Assembly (NCBI RefSeq): GCF_029945925.1
Contig: NZ_JAQSDN010000042.1
Coordinates: 1-64,000, forward strand
Direction of reading: 5' to 3'
Source of the DNA: Polaromonas sp.
GTDB taxonomy: Bacteria; Pseudomonadota; Gammaproteobacteria; Burkholderiales; Burkholderiaceae_C
Length of the DNA stretch: 64,000 bases
The translations under genes were made by a program, and so were the position numbers. This document shows positions 10,272 to 18,909 of the stretch, in pieces. The notes under the pieces were generated by a model. The model was not told where the DNA came from. It did no database searches and worked only from the letters and a program-made list of their open reading frames with translations. Every line of letters begins with the position of its first letter. The stretch's first letter is position 1.

Positions 10272-10654
10272 GAGGTCACTCCGGAGGTTGAAAAATGGGG
10301 GGTACAAACAGCGCTGCACTATCCATGCCTCTGCCGTTTGCTCTGGCGTCAACTTTAAGTCTTCTACAAGACTTTGTCAGCCTCTTATGTCTTATATAAG
10401 ATAAAATTTATTTTCAATGAAATCAAAGGCTTTTTCATATTATTTCATGATGAGAAAAGTATTTTCTTATATTGAGAAATATTACTGCGCTGCAGCATTT
10501 TGATATTTCGTAATGCGGAATGTTTTTACCGGATCATGAAATTACGAGTTCGGACGGCTCAGCCGTTTTATCGCTGCGGGCGACATGGTGGGGCAGGCAA
10601 GCAGAGTCCACCCACAGACGACCGCAGTCCTCCGTCTACCCTCACCCCGCGACC
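10272..10654. other. Non-coding upstream region of aceA
   Basis: This 383-bp gap holds two related inverted repeats (10357-10402) and then an AT-rich stretch (about 10403-10520) unlike the surrounding GC-rich DNA. The AT-rich part contains a weaker dyad around TTCTTATATTGAGAAA near 10462-10477. The remaining 130 bp toward 10654 show no convincing gene or structure. Confidence 0.7.
10357..10402. promoter_or_regulatory. Paired operator-like inverted repeats upstream of aceA
   Basis: The first site is AAGTCTT-CTAC-AAGACTT (10357-10374), a perfect 7-bp dyad. The second is GTCTT-ATAT-AAGAT (10389-10402). Both share the core GTCTT-N4-AAGAY, and their centres are 30 bp apart, close to three helical turns. 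They lie 86-131 bp upstream of the aceA start. The regulator is unknown. Confidence 0.55.
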
Positions 10655-11089
10655 TCAGGGACGCTGCCGAAGGTGGCCGAGCCAGTCGCCACCGGTGATC
10701 ACCGGTTGGCCCGCCGCGCGGGCCGGGTTGATTTCATAAACCAGGCAATCCAGTTCCACCGCGCCGGACAGCGCCTGCGGCTGGCCCAACTGCACCCTCA
10801 CCGCCTGCTTGCGGTATTCGCCCGTCTGCTGCGGCCAGACCTCCTCGATGGCGTCGAGCTGGCGCTCCAGTTCGGCAGTGATGGCATAGACCTCGCCGGT
10901 CACGCGAGCCGGGCCGCCCAGCACCACGCCCGGGTAAGGCCCCAGATCGTAGAGCACGCCGGCCACGCTGGCCATGCCGACATAGTGCGGCGCCGGGTGC
11001 AGACGCGTGATGTCACGCACACCGCCGCGGCGCAACGTGCCGTACACAAAGACATGGCGGCTGGCGGAAGGCGTCGTCGGTTCAGGCAT
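10655..11089 (-). CDS. Gamma-glutamylcyclotransferase (AIG2/GGCT-like) family protein
   Basis: The 144-residue protein contains the GGCT-fold signature VFVYGTLRRGG at about residues 13-23, where YGTL binds the gamma-glutamyl group. An acidic catalytic-region glutamate lies in the LDAIEEVWPQ stretch. Family members cyclise gamma-glutamyl amines or peptides to 5-oxoproline; the substrate here cannot be told from sequence. The ATG at 11089 (MPEPTTPSASRH) was chosen over an upstream in-frame start that encodes unrelated residues. It stands alone, divergent from the EamA transporter gene. Confidence 0.82.
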   Translation of the reverse strand: MPEPTTPSASRHVFVYGTLRRGGVRDITRLHPAPHYVGMASVAGVLYDLGPYPGVVLGGPARVTGEVYAITAELERQLDAIEEVWPQQTGEYRKQAVRVQLGQPQALSGAVELDCLVYEINPARAAGQPVITGGDWLGHLRQRP

Positions 11090-11226
11090 GAAAGTAAGGC
11101 ATGATTTCGGGCAAGTAGAAAAGTGACCTGGAAGAACAAGCATCCCGGACTCTGCGGCGCACAGCAGCCAACAGCGCTGATGGCGGCCGCAGGAGCCACT
11201 CAACCCTCAACGGAAAACCCGGTGGA

Positions 11227-12147
11227 ATGAACCGCATTGTGGCCTACGCCTGCCTGGCGCTCAGCATGTCCCTGGTCGGCAGTTATGTCGCGCTGTCCAA
11301 ACCACTGGTCGCGGTCTTCCCGGTCTTCCTGCTGGCCTGGCTGCGTTTTGGCATTGGCGGGGCGGCCATGCTGCACTGGCTCAAAAAACCGGCCGGAGAA
11401 GCCCCGATGACGCGGCAGACCCGGCAACTGGTGTTCCTCGAATCCTTTCTCGGCAACTTCCTGTTTTCGATCTGCATGCTGTTCGGTGTGAGCCTGAGCA
11501 GCGCGGTGGCCGCCGGCGTCATCATGGCCGCCATTCCGGCCGCGGTGGCGGTGCTGAGCCGGCTCTTTCTCGGCGAACGCATCCGCCCCCGGGTCGCGCT
11601 GGCCATTGCCTGCGCGGTCTTCGGCATCATGCTGGTGTCGCTATCAAAAACAGAGCTGTCTGCGCAAGCACAGAAAGGGCTGGAGCCCGATTTGACATCA
11701 AGCCGGGTATGGCTGGGCAACCTGCTGCTGGTCGGTGCCGTGCTCTGCGAAGCCGCTTATGCGGTGATCGGCAAAAAACTCACCGGCGCGCTCGGCCCCA
11801 AACGCATCACCGCGCTGATCAATCTCTGGGGCTTTGCGCTGGTGACACCGCTGGGCCTGTGGATGGCCTGGGGTTTTGACTTTGCCGCCGTGGCGCCCGG
11901 CAGCTGGCTGCTGCTGCTGTTTTATGCGCTGGCCGCCAGCGTCTGGACCGTGTGGCTGTGGATGACGGGCCTCAAAGGTGTGCCCGCCAGCCAGGCTGGG
12001 GTGTTCACCGTGATGCTGCCTGTCAGCGCGGCGCTGGTCGGCGTGGGCGTGCTGGGGGAGTCCGTGGGCGCGGCGCAGTTGGCCGCTTTTGCACTCGCGC
12101 TGGCGGGCGTGGCGCTGGCCACCTTGCCGGAGAAAACGCGTCCCTGA
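11227..12147 (+). CDS. EamA/DMT-family transporter
   Basis: The 306-residue protein has about ten predicted membrane helices in two EamA repeats, typical of drug/metabolite exporters of the inner membrane. The first repeat begins VAYACLALSMSLVGSYVALS, and the second includes LLLVGAVLCEAAYAVIGKKL. Substrate is unknown. GGTGGA precedes the ATG at 11227. A copy of the dispersed palindrome is read through in frame at about residues 138-157 (SKTELSAQAQKGLEPD), in the hydrophilic loop between the halves. It converges on the malonyl-CoA synthetase gene. Confidence 0.88.
   Translation: MNRIVAYACLALSMSLVGSYVALSKPLVAVFPVFLLAWLRFGIGGAAMLHWLKKPAGEAPMTRQTRQLVFLESFLGNFLFSICMLFGVSLSSAVAAGVIMAAIPAAVAVLSRLFLGERIRPRVALAIACAVFGIMLVSLSKTELSAQAQKGLEPDLTSSRVWLGNLLLVGAVLCEAAYAVIGKKLTGALGPKRITALINLWGFALVTPLGLWMAWGFDFAAVAPGSWLLLLFYALAASVWTVWLWMTGLKGVPASQAGVFTVMLPVSAALVGVGVLGESVGAAQLAAFALALAGVALATLPEKTRP
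11640..11696. repeat. Short palindromic repeat inside the EamA gene, copy 4
   Basis: GCTATCAAAAACAGAGCTG followed by TCTGCGCAAGC, AAGGGCT and GCCCGATTTGAC matches the family core and tail. It is translated in frame within the transporter's central loop. Confidence 0.65.
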
Positions 12148-12172
12148 GCGCAGCCCGGAGAAGCGTCAGGCG

Positions 12173-13690
12173 TCAGGCAAACAGGGTCTTGTGCTGCTCC
12201 CGCAGCACGTTTTTCTGGACCTTGCCCATGGTGTTGCGCGGCAGCTCGCCGACGATGAAGCAGCGCTTGGGAATCTTGAAGTTGGCAAGCTGCGCCTTGA
12301 GCCGGGCAATGATCTGCTCGGCGTCCAGCTTCGCGCCAAGCTTGGCGATCACGATGGCCACGCCGACTTCGCCGAAGTCCGGGTGCGGCACGCCGACCAC
12401 CGCGCTTTCGGCCACGCCCGGCATGTCGTTGATGTAGCCCTCGATCTCGGCCGGGTAGACGTTGTAGCCGCCGCTGATGATCAGGTCCTTGCTGCGCCCG
12501 ACGATGGTGATGTAGCCGCGCTCGTCGATCTTGCCGACATCGCCGGTCTTGAAATAACCATCGGCGGTGAACTCTTCCTTCGTTTTCTCGGGCATGCGCC
12601 AGTAACCCTTGAAGACGTTGGGGCCCTTGACCTGGATGCCGCCGATCTCGCCGGTGGGCAGCGGCTGGCCGGCATCGTCCTGCACCCGCAGGCTCACGCC
12701 GGGCAAGGCAAAGCCGACGGTTCCGCCGCGCCGTTCGCCTTTGTAGGGGTTGGAGGTCAGCATGGCCGTCTCGCTCATGCCGTAACGTTCGAGAATCGTG
12801 TGGCCGGTACGCTCCTGCCATTCGGTGAAGGTTTCAATCAGCAGTGGTGCGGAGCCCGCGACGAACAGGCGCATGTGGCGGCAGGTTTCGCGGTTCAGCC
12901 CGGGCTCGGCCAGCAGGCGCACATACAGCGTGGGCACGCCCATGAACACCGTGGCCTCGGGCAGCTTCTGCACCACCAGCTTGGGGTCGAACTTCGCCAG
13001 CCAGATCATCTTGCTGCCGTTGATCAGCGCGCCGTGGATGGCCACGAACAGGCCGTGCACGTGGAAGATGGGCAGCGCATGGATCAGCACGTCGCCGGGT
13101 TCCCAGGCCCAGTAGTCCTTGAGCACCAGCGCATTGCTCAGCATGTTGCAGTGCGAGAGCATGGCGCCCTTGCTTCGGCCCGTGGTGCCGCTGGTGTAGA
13201 GGATGGCCGCGAGGTCGTCCGCGCCGCGCTGAACCACCTCGTGCCGGTCGCTGCAATGCGCAGCGCGCTCCAACAGCGAGCCGCTGCGGTCGTCGTCGAG
13301 CGTGAAGACGTTCTGCGTGCCGGCCTTGAAGGCGATCTTGCTGACCCAGCCGAAGTTCTTTGAGCTGCACACCACCACCGAGGGCTCGGCGTTGCCGATG
13401 AAATACTCGATCTCTGCGCTCTGGTAGGCGGTGTTGAGCGGCAGGAACACATAACCGGCCCGCAGCGTGGCCAGGTAGAGCATCATGGCCTCGACTGATT
13501 TTTCAACCTGCACGGCAATACGCGCACCGGCCGGAAGGTCCAGCGATTGCAGCAGGTTGGCCATCATGGCGGTCGAGCGTTCGAGGTCGCGCCAGGAATA
13601 GTTCAGGCCGGTGTCGGTTTCCACCGCCACCGCATCAAGGTCTTCCGGAAAGGCTGCGCGCAGGGCGGCAAACAGGTTGTTGTTTTTCAT
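12173..13690 (-). CDS. matB: Malonyl-CoA synthetase (MatB-like acyl-CoA ligase)
   Basis: MatB activates malonate with ATP and CoA to malonyl-CoA. The 505-residue ANL-family enzyme has the AMP-binding P-loop YTSGTTGRSKG at about residue 165, the core motif ERYGMSETAM, the hinge YFKTGDVG, and the C-terminal catalytic lysine region PRNTMGKVQKN. The segment LPIFHVHGLFVAIHGAL is characteristic of MatB-type ligases. Its cluster, which includes malonyl-CoA decarboxylase and a GntR regulator, supports malonate as substrate. It is the last gene of that cluster, 27 bp after the enoyl-CoA hydratase-like gene. Confidence 0.9.
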   Translation of the reverse strand: MKNNNLFAALRAAFPEDLDAVAVETDTGLNYSWRDLERSTAMMANLLQSLDLPAGARIAVQVEKSVEAMMLYLATLRAGYVFLPLNTAYQSAEIEYFIGNAEPSVVVCSSKNFGWVSKIAFKAGTQNVFTLDDDRSGSLLERAAHCSDRHEVVQRGADDLAAILYTSGTTGRSKGAMLSHCNMLSNALVLKDYWAWEPGDVLIHALPIFHVHGLFVAIHGALINGSKMIWLAKFDPKLVVQKLPEATVFMGVPTLYVRLLAEPGLNRETCRHMRLFVAGSAPLLIETFTEWQERTGHTILERYGMSETAMLTSNPYKGERRGGTVGFALPGVSLRVQDDAGQPLPTGEIGGIQVKGPNVFKGYWRMPEKTKEEFTADGYFKTGDVGKIDERGYITIVGRSKDLIISGGYNVYPAEIEGYINDMPGVAESAVVGVPHPDFGEVGVAIVIAKLGAKLDAEQIIARLKAQLANFKIPKRCFIVGELPRNTMGKVQKNVLREQHKTLFA

Positions 13691-13717
13691 CGCGTGGTTA
13701 CCTGGAAATCGAAAAAG

Positions 13718-14512
13718 TCAGAGGTCGCCGCCCACCGGGAAAAGCGGCGGACGTTTTTCAACAAAGGCCGACACACCTTCGCGGTGTTCGGCGGAGTCGG
13801 CGTAGGCATATGCCGTTGCTATCATATAAGTAGCAGGCTGCGCCCGCCCTTCCTGGGCCAGAGCCCGAAAAGTCTGTTTGTTCAGGCGTGCCGCCGCGGG
13901 TGCCAGCCTGGCCACACGGCCGGCCGTCGCCAGGGCCTGCGCCCCCACCTCGCCGTCCGGCAGCACGCGGTTCAGAAAGCCGCGCTGCAGCAAGGTGGAC
14001 GCATCGAGGACCGCCGCTGCCAGCAGCATCTCGCGCGCCGTCAGCTCGCCCGCGGCGCGCATCACGAGCGCGGCCTCGCGCGGCGCCATTGGAAAACCGA
14101 GCTTGCCGATCGGTGCGCCGAAGGTGGCCGACCCGCCGGCCAGCCGCATGTCGCAACAGCTGGCGATCTCCATGCCCGCGCCCATGCAGGCGCCCTCGAT
14201 CTGCGCCACGATAGGCAGGTCGCAGTCGAGCATGGCCTGCAGGCCGCCCCAGACCTCGTTTTCATGGAAGCTGCGCAGGGCGGCTTCGTCAAAGCGGAAG
14301 TCCGGGTACTCGGCGATGTCGCCGCCCGCACAGAAACTGGCGCCCTCCCCGCGCAGCAGCACACAGCGCACATCGCCGCGCTGCTGCAGGCCGGTGAACA
14401 CCTCGCGCAGCTGCTGCCACATGGCACGCGACATGGCGTTGAGCTTGCCCGGATGGGACAGGGTGACCATGGCGATGGGGCCATCCGTGGCCAGCAGAAC
14501 CTGTCCTGTCAT
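13718..14512 (-). CDS. Enoyl-CoA hydratase/isomerase family protein
   Basis: The 264-residue crotonase-fold protein has the oxyanion-hole segments SFCAGGDIAEY and EGACMGAGMEIASCCD. In the second, the glutamate of the GMEIA region aligns with the usual acid/base position. Its acyl-CoA substrate is unknown; it may be a passenger or a side activity in the malonate cluster. It lies 13 bp after the Bug receptor gene. A dispersed palindrome copy is translated in frame near the C terminus (EGRAQPATYMIATAYAYAD), where the family normally continues the C-terminal helical domain, so tolerance of the insert is notable. Confidence 0.88.
   Translation of the reverse strand: MTGQVLLATDGPIAMVTLSHPGKLNAMSRAMWQQLREVFTGLQQRGDVRCVLLRGEGASFCAGGDIAEYPDFRFDEAALRSFHENEVWGGLQAMLDCDLPIVAQIEGACMGAGMEIASCCDMRLAGGSATFGAPIGKLGFPMAPREAALVMRAAGELTAREMLLAAAVLDASTLLQRGFLNRVLPDGEVGAQALATAGRVARLAPAAARLNKQTFRALAQEGRAQPATYMIATAYAYADSAEHREGVSAFVEKRPPLFPVGGDL
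13816..13866. repeat. Short palindromic repeat inside the crotonase-family gene, copy 5
   Basis: TTGCTATCATATAAGTAGC followed by AGGCTGCGCCCGCCCTTCC and GGGCC has the same core and GC-rich tail as the copies at 6405 and 38743. It is read in frame as part of the C-terminal domain of the protein. Confidence 0.7.
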
Positions 14513-14525
14513 GCAAGTCTTGAGT

Positions 14526-15524
14526 TCAGTCCAGCTTGGCGCCGGACGCCTTCACCACTTGCGCCCATTTCTTGACCTCTGCGCTGATGAAGCTGCCGAA
14601 CTGCGGCCCGGCCAGCCCGGTGAACTCGGCACCCTGGCGCGCCCAGACGGCCTTGGCTTCGTCGGTGGTGCAGGCCTTGCGGATTTCCTCGATCGCGCGC
14701 GCCTGTGCATCGGCCGGCATGCCCTTGGGGCCCCAGACACCGTACCAGGTCGTCACGTTGTACTCGGGCAAGCCCATCTCGGCGGCGCTCGGCACATCGG
14801 GAATCGCCGGGTTGCGCTTGTTGCCCGACACCATCAGCGCCTTGATGCGGCCGCCGGCAATGTGGCTGGCCGATGAACCCAGGCCGTCGAACATCATTTC
14901 GACGTCACCGGCAATCAGGCCCTGCAGGGCCGGGCCGGCGCCGCGGTAGGGAATGTGGGTGATGAAGGTTTTGGTCTGCTGCTTGAACAGCTCACCGGCA
15001 AGGTGGTGGGATGTGCCGGCGCCGGCCGAGCCGTAGTTGAGTTTGGCCGGATTCTTGCGGGCGTACTCGAGGAACTCCTTGAAGCTCGGCACCGGAAGTT
15101 TTTGCGGGTTGACCACGACAACCTGCGGCACGCTGGCCACCAGGATCAGCGGCACCAGGTCTTTTTCGATGTCGTAGTCGAGCTTCGGGTACATGCTGGG
15201 CGCAATGGTGTGGTGCACCGCGCCCATGAACAGGGTGTAGCCGTCGGCTGGCGCCTTGGCGGCAATGCTGGCCCCCAAGGTGCCGCCCGCGCCGCCGCGG
15301 TTGTCAATGATCATCTGCTTACCGGTCAGGCGTGCAAACTGCGCCGACATGGGACGCGCAAACGCATCGGTACCGCCGCCTGCGGGAAAGGGAACAATCA
15401 TGGTCACCGGCTTGGCGGGCCAGCCCGATTGCGCATGGCTGCCCAGGGAGAACGCGGCAACGCCGGCGGCCGCTGCACGCAGCACGTTGCGCCTGGACGC
15501 GTTGATGTCAAAGCTCGATGTCAT
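14526..15524 (-). CDS. Bug-family (TTT) periplasmic solute-binding protein
   Basis: The 332-residue protein is a tripartite tricarboxylate transporter receptor of the Bug family, greatly expanded in beta-proteobacteria. It has a twin-arginine-like export signal (ASRRNVLRAAAAGVAAFSLG), then the hallmark WPAKPVTMIVPFPAGGGTD and the ligand-loop region NRGGAGG. AGGAG precedes the ATG at 15524. No TctA/TctB membrane genes are nearby, which is usual for orphan Bug proteins. Position inside the malonate cluster suggests malonate or a related dicarboxylate as ligand, but this is inference. Confidence 0.92.
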   Translation of the reverse strand: MTSSFDINASRRNVLRAAAAGVAAFSLGSHAQSGWPAKPVTMIVPFPAGGGTDAFARPMSAQFARLTGKQMIIDNRGGAGGTLGASIAAKAPADGYTLFMGAVHHTIAPSMYPKLDYDIEKDLVPLILVASVPQVVVVNPQKLPVPSFKEFLEYARKNPAKLNYGSAGAGTSHHLAGELFKQQTKTFITHIPYRGAGPALQGLIAGDVEMMFDGLGSSASHIAGGRIKALMVSGNKRNPAIPDVPSAAEMGLPEYNVTTWYGVWGPKGMPADAQARAIEEIRKACTTDEAKAVWARQGAEFTGLAGPQFGSFISAEVKKWAQVVKASGAKLD

Positions 15525-15575
15525 GTCGGTCTCCTGTCATTGTTGAACCAAAAAAAAATGAAATGGGTGTCTCGA

Positions 15576-17066
15576 TCAAATATACAAATCTTCGATGTCA
15601 CCCGATACGGGGATTTTCCCCTGTGACAGCAGCGCCCTGTGCTTGTCCAGGCGTTTGAGGTCATAGAGGTAGTTGACCATCAGGCCGCAGGACTGCTTGA
15701 GTCCCTTGGCCGACGGATCGCCCATCCAGTTGAGCCGCTCGATGCGCGCACCGTTGCCCAGGTGAAAACGCGCCACGGCATCGAGCGGCTTGCCGTCGTC
15801 GAGCTCGCGCCCCAGGTAATGCGCCGCGCAACGCAGCAACATGCGGCGCACCGGCGACTTGTCGTCCAGAGACGGCGCATTGTCGGCGGCGGTGAGGAAA
15901 TGCTGCGCGGTGGGGGGTTCAAAGCCGATGGCCCGGCCCAGCGCGGTGCGTTCCTTGTCATCGAGCAGCGCCAGCATCGCGCCGGCATTTTTTCCCAGCC
16001 AGTGACGGAAGCCGGGGATCGGCGAGAGGGTCGCAAAGTGTTTGAGCCTCGGAAATTCGGCACGCAGAGTTTCCACCACGCGCTTGATCAGCGAGTCACC
16101 GAAACTCACGCCGCGCAGGCCCGCCTGCGTGTTGCTGATGGAGTAAAAAATCGCGGTGGTCGCCCTGGCCAGATCCGCCGGTGCGGCCGACTCGTCCAGC
16201 AGCGGCGTGATGCCGGCGGCCATCTCGTCCATCAGGGCCACCTCGACAAAAATCAGCGGCTCGTCAGGCATGCGCGGGTGGAAAAACCCATAACAGCGCC
16301 GGTCGCTGTCGAGCCGGTTTTTCACATCGGCCCAGCTCTTGATGTCGTGCACCGCCTCGTACTTGATCAGCTTTTCGATCAGCGATGCCGGTGAGTCCCA
16401 GCTGATGCGGCGCAGGTCCAGAAAACCCACATCAAACCAGGTCGAAAACATGTACTCCATCTCGACATCGAGCGCCTGCAGCCGCCTGTCCGCCTTGAGG
16501 TAAGGCAACATGTCGGCGCGCATGTCGACCAGAAAACGTATGCCTTCCGGAAACGCGCTGAAGCGCTGCAGCAGACGCCTGCGCGGCGACACCGTGGCGC
16601 GGCGGTAGCGCACTTCCGCTACCGCCTCGTCGGGCGTGCCCACCGCGGCGGCAAACTGCGCTTGCGCCAGCTTGACCTTCTGCGCATCGGCCACAAACTG
16701 CTCGCTCATCAGCAGCCACATGTCGCGCCGCTCGTTCAATGCGGCCCCGGCATACCAGCCGGCCACACCCTTGGCGCGGCGGCCGCCTTCAACTTCGCTG
16801 ACCTGCGGGTCCACGATGGCCTTGAGCTCCTCCAGCGTGCGGCGCAGGACGCGCGGCGACAGCGCCTCCTCCTTTTGCCGCAAGGTGGCCTTCAGGCGTT
16901 CGCGGGTAGAGCGGACTGGCGACGGCGCCTCCGGCGAGGCGACGGACGCTACTTTTTTAGGAGCATCTGGCGCAGGCACCGCGGCGGCTTCAGCCGGTTT
17001 GGAGCTCACTTTTTTCTCGCTTGAAAAGCGCGACACGCTGCGGTTGAGCCAGTCGGCGGCGGTCAT
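15576..17066 (-). CDS. matA: Malonyl-CoA decarboxylase
   Basis: The enzyme decarboxylates malonyl-CoA to acetyl-CoA. The 496-residue protein has the family's N-terminal helical domain followed by the acetyltransferase-like catalytic domain, including FFHPRMPDEPLIFVEVAL, ISNTQAGLRGVSFG and the C-terminal LMVNYLYDLKRLDKHR. The catalytic Ser and His lie in the PIPGF and CAAHYL regions by family analogy. The ATG at 17066 overlaps the GntR stop by 4 bp (ATGA), implying translational coupling; an upstream extension would overlap the regulator throughout. The first 60 residues are an Ala/Pro-rich linker that includes a degenerate dispersed repeat. Confidence 0.94.
   Translation of the reverse strand: MTAADWLNRSVSRFSSEKKVSSKPAEAAAVPAPDAPKKVASVASPEAPSPVRSTRERLKATLRQKEEALSPRVLRRTLEELKAIVDPQVSEVEGGRRAKGVAGWYAGAALNERRDMWLLMSEQFVADAQKVKLAQAQFAAAVGTPDEAVAEVRYRRATVSPRRRLLQRFSAFPEGIRFLVDMRADMLPYLKADRRLQALDVEMEYMFSTWFDVGFLDLRRISWDSPASLIEKLIKYEAVHDIKSWADVKNRLDSDRRCYGFFHPRMPDEPLIFVEVALMDEMAAGITPLLDESAAPADLARATTAIFYSISNTQAGLRGVSFGDSLIKRVVETLRAEFPRLKHFATLSPIPGFRHWLGKNAGAMLALLDDKERTALGRAIGFEPPTAQHFLTAADNAPSLDDKSPVRRMLLRCAAHYLGRELDDGKPLDAVARFHLGNGARIERLNWMGDPSAKGLKQSCGLMVNYLYDLKRLDKHRALLSQGKIPVSGDIEDLYI
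16948..17004. repeat. Degenerate palindromic repeat inside the malonyl-CoA decarboxylase gene, copy 6
   Basis: GCTACTTTTTTAGGAGC with a CTGGCGCAGGC, GGCTTCAGCCGG and TTTGG tail aligns by eye with the copy in murI. It encodes the Ala/Pro-rich N-terminal linker. The arms are imperfect, so this assignment is less sure than the others. Confidence 0.4.
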
Positions 17067-17731
17067 GAGGCCACCCTCGTGCGCTGATGGCGGGCCAGTT
17101 CGCGCAAGGCTTCGCGCTGGCGCGTCAGGTGGGTGCGCATGGCCGCGTCGGCACCTTCGCTGTCGCGGGCCTTGAGCGCGGCAAACACCGCCATGTGCTC
17201 CGACAGGCTTTGCGCCAGCCGCCCGGGCGCATGCAGCTGCTGCGCACGCGCCAGCTTGAGGATCTTGCGCAGGTCGGCAATCGCCGTGGCCAGCCAGCGG
17301 TTGTCGGCCAGCGTGATGATGGCTTCGTGGATCGCGAAATTGGTGTCGTAATACTCGTTGATGCGACCGGCCTTGGCGTGGCCGGCCAGCCGCTCGTGCA
17401 GGGTATCCAGCGCCGCCAGATCGGCGCCGCTCGCATTGCGCGCAGCTTCGTAGGCGCAGCGGCCTTCCAGCAGCGCAATCACCGGAAAGATATCGTCCAG
17501 GTCTTTCTCGGTGACTTCGCTGATGAAGCAGCCGCGCCGCGGCTCGTGGCGCAGCAGCCCCTCCGCCGTCAGCACCTTGAGCGCCTCGCGCAGCGGCGTG
17601 CGGGAAATCTGCAGCCGCTCGCACAGGACCAGCTCGTCCAGAAAACTGCCGGGCGCGTAGGTGCCGTCAAAAATCTGCTCACGCAGGGTGGCAGCCACTT
17701 CCTGGTGCAATGAATTCTGGACGAGTCGCAT
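17063..17731 (-). CDS. GntR-family (FCD/FadR subgroup) regulator of the malonate cluster
   Basis: The 222-residue protein has an N-terminal GntR winged helix (about residues 8-70; RTPLREALKVLTAEGLL is the recognition region). It is followed by an all-helical FCD ligand domain with the metal-binding pattern around NFAIHEAIITLADN and SEHMAVFAALKARD. It is the first gene of the unit and overlaps the decarboxylase by 4 bp, the same arrangement as matR-matA in rhizobia. It probably represses the cluster until malonate or malonyl-CoA is present. AT-rich inverted repeats lie about 120-150 bp upstream. Confidence 0.9.
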   Translation of the reverse strand: MRLVQNSLHQEVAATLREQIFDGTYAPGSFLDELVLCERLQISRTPLREALKVLTAEGLLRHEPRRGCFISEVTEKDLDDIFPVIALLEGRCAYEAARNASGADLAALDTLHERLAGHAKAGRINEYYDTNFAIHEAIITLADNRWLATAIADLRKILKLARAQQLHAPGRLAQSLSEHMAVFAALKARDSEGADAAMRTHLTRQREALRELARHQRTRVAS

Positions 17732-17852
17732 GGTGGTATCCGTTGGTCGTCGTGTGGCGGAGAAGGCCCGGTCGGGTCTGGCGGTTGGCGGTTGGCGGGA
17801 GCCTCGCTTCTGCCGGCCCCTCGTTCCCCCGTTCTTTTTGGCTATCTGATCC

Positions 17853-17881
17853 GTAATTTCCTGTAATTACGCATAATTATG
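17853..17881. promoter_or_regulatory. Candidate GntR operator upstream of the malonate cluster
   Basis: Overlapping dyads occupy this AT-rich patch: GTAATT-N6-AATTAC (17853-17870), TAATTA-CGCA-TAATTA (17864-17879) and the perfect palindrome CATAATTATG (17872-17881). They lie in an otherwise GC-rich 322-bp gap before the regulator. Binding by the adjacent GntR protein is inference. Confidence 0.4.
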
Positions 17882-17999
17882 ATGAGCAAGCCCGTGGAGC
17901 GCAAGCTGCCTCAACGACAAACCAGCAGGTGAAAACCCGTGGTTTCTGCGATGTCAGGAAAGGGAGGCGACCGCTGCCACAAGTGTTTCGGGCCTGAAT

Positions 18000-18041
18000 C
18001 AGCTATCAAAAATATAGCTGCATGCAACCGACCAGCAAGGG
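18000..18041. repeat. Short palindromic repeat, copy 7
   Basis: CAGCTAT and ATAGCTG are inverted around an A-rich centre, followed by a tail with CAGCAAGGGATGCC. It lies just downstream of lgt in the 322-bp gap between the GntR gene and lgt (17732-18053). Apart from this repeat and the operator-like dyads, that gap shows nothing recognisable. Confidence 0.65.
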
Positions 18042-18053
18042 ATGCCACCGTTT

Positions 18054-18860
18054 TCAGGCTCTTCTTTCAGCCCACAACCAGAGCCAGACGCCGGCCGCGA
18101 TCATCGGCAGGCACAGCCACTGGCCCATGCTCATGCCCAGCGCGAGCACGCCGAGGAAGTCATCGGGCTCGCGGAAAAACTCGGCAATGAAACGGAACAC
18201 GCCGTAACCGACGAGAAACGCCGCCGACACCTGTCCGGTCTTGCGCGGCTTGCGTGCATACAGCCACAGTAGCACAAAAAGCAGCAGCCCTTCCAGCAGG
18301 AACTGGTAAACCTGCGAGGGATGGCGCGGCAGCATGGAGCCGCTGTGTTTGAACACCATGCCCCAGGGCAGATCGGGGCTGCTGAAACGGCCCCACAACT
18401 CGCCGTTGATGAAGTTGCCGACCCGCCCTGCCGCCAGCCCGGTGGGCACGCAGGGCGCGACCAGGTCCATCACCTGCAGCCAGGGCTTTTGCCGCGTGCG
18501 GGCAAACCAGACCTGCGAGACCAGCACGCCGATCAGGCCGCCGTGAAAACTCATGCCGCCCTGCCAGACGTAAAAAATTTCAAGCGGATGCGCCAGGTAA
18601 TAACCGGGCTTGTAGAACAGGCAGTAGCCGATGCGCCCGCCCACCACCACCCCCATCACTCCCAGAAAAAGGATGTCCTCGATGTCCTTGCGGCCCCAGG
18701 CGGCCGCCCCGGTCATCGACGCATAGGGTTCATGTCGCAGGCGGCGCAAACCAAGAAACAGGAACAGGCCGAAGGCCGCCAGGTAAGTCAGGCCATACCA
18801 GTGGATGGCCAGCGGCCCCAACTGCAGGGCGACAGGATCGATGGTGGGGTGAATCAGCAT
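18054..18860 (-). CDS. lgt: Phosphatidylglycerol-prolipoprotein diacylglyceryl transferase
   Basis: Lgt attaches diacylglycerol to the lipobox cysteine of prolipoproteins at the inner membrane. The 268-residue protein has about seven membrane helices and the Lgt signature [14 protein letters not shown] near residue 143, plus the conserved [10 protein letters not shown] and [10 protein letters not shown] segments. The ATG at 18860 ([21 protein letters not shown]) matches the family start; an upstream extension would run into the LysR gene. Window lipoproteins that would use it include the two efflux-pump components near 41 and 45 kb. Confidence 0.97.
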   Translation of the reverse strand: MLIHPTIDPVALQLGPLAIHWYGLTYLAAFGLFLFLGLRRLRHEPYASMTGAAAWGRKDIEDILFLGVMGVVVGGRIGYCLFYKPGYYLAHPLEIFYVWQGGMSFHGGLIGVLVSQVWFARTRQKPWLQVMDLVAPCVPTGLAAGRVGNFINGELWGRFSSPDLPWGMVFKHSGSMLPRHPSQVYQFLLEGLLLFVLLWLYARKPRKTGQVSAAFLVGYGVFRFIAEFFREPDDFLGVLALGMSMGQWLCLPMIAAGVWLWLWAERRA

Positions 18861-18909
18861 GCGGCTTATTGTGCCAGTGTGCGCCCGCGGCAGGCGAGGC
18901 GCAGGGCCG

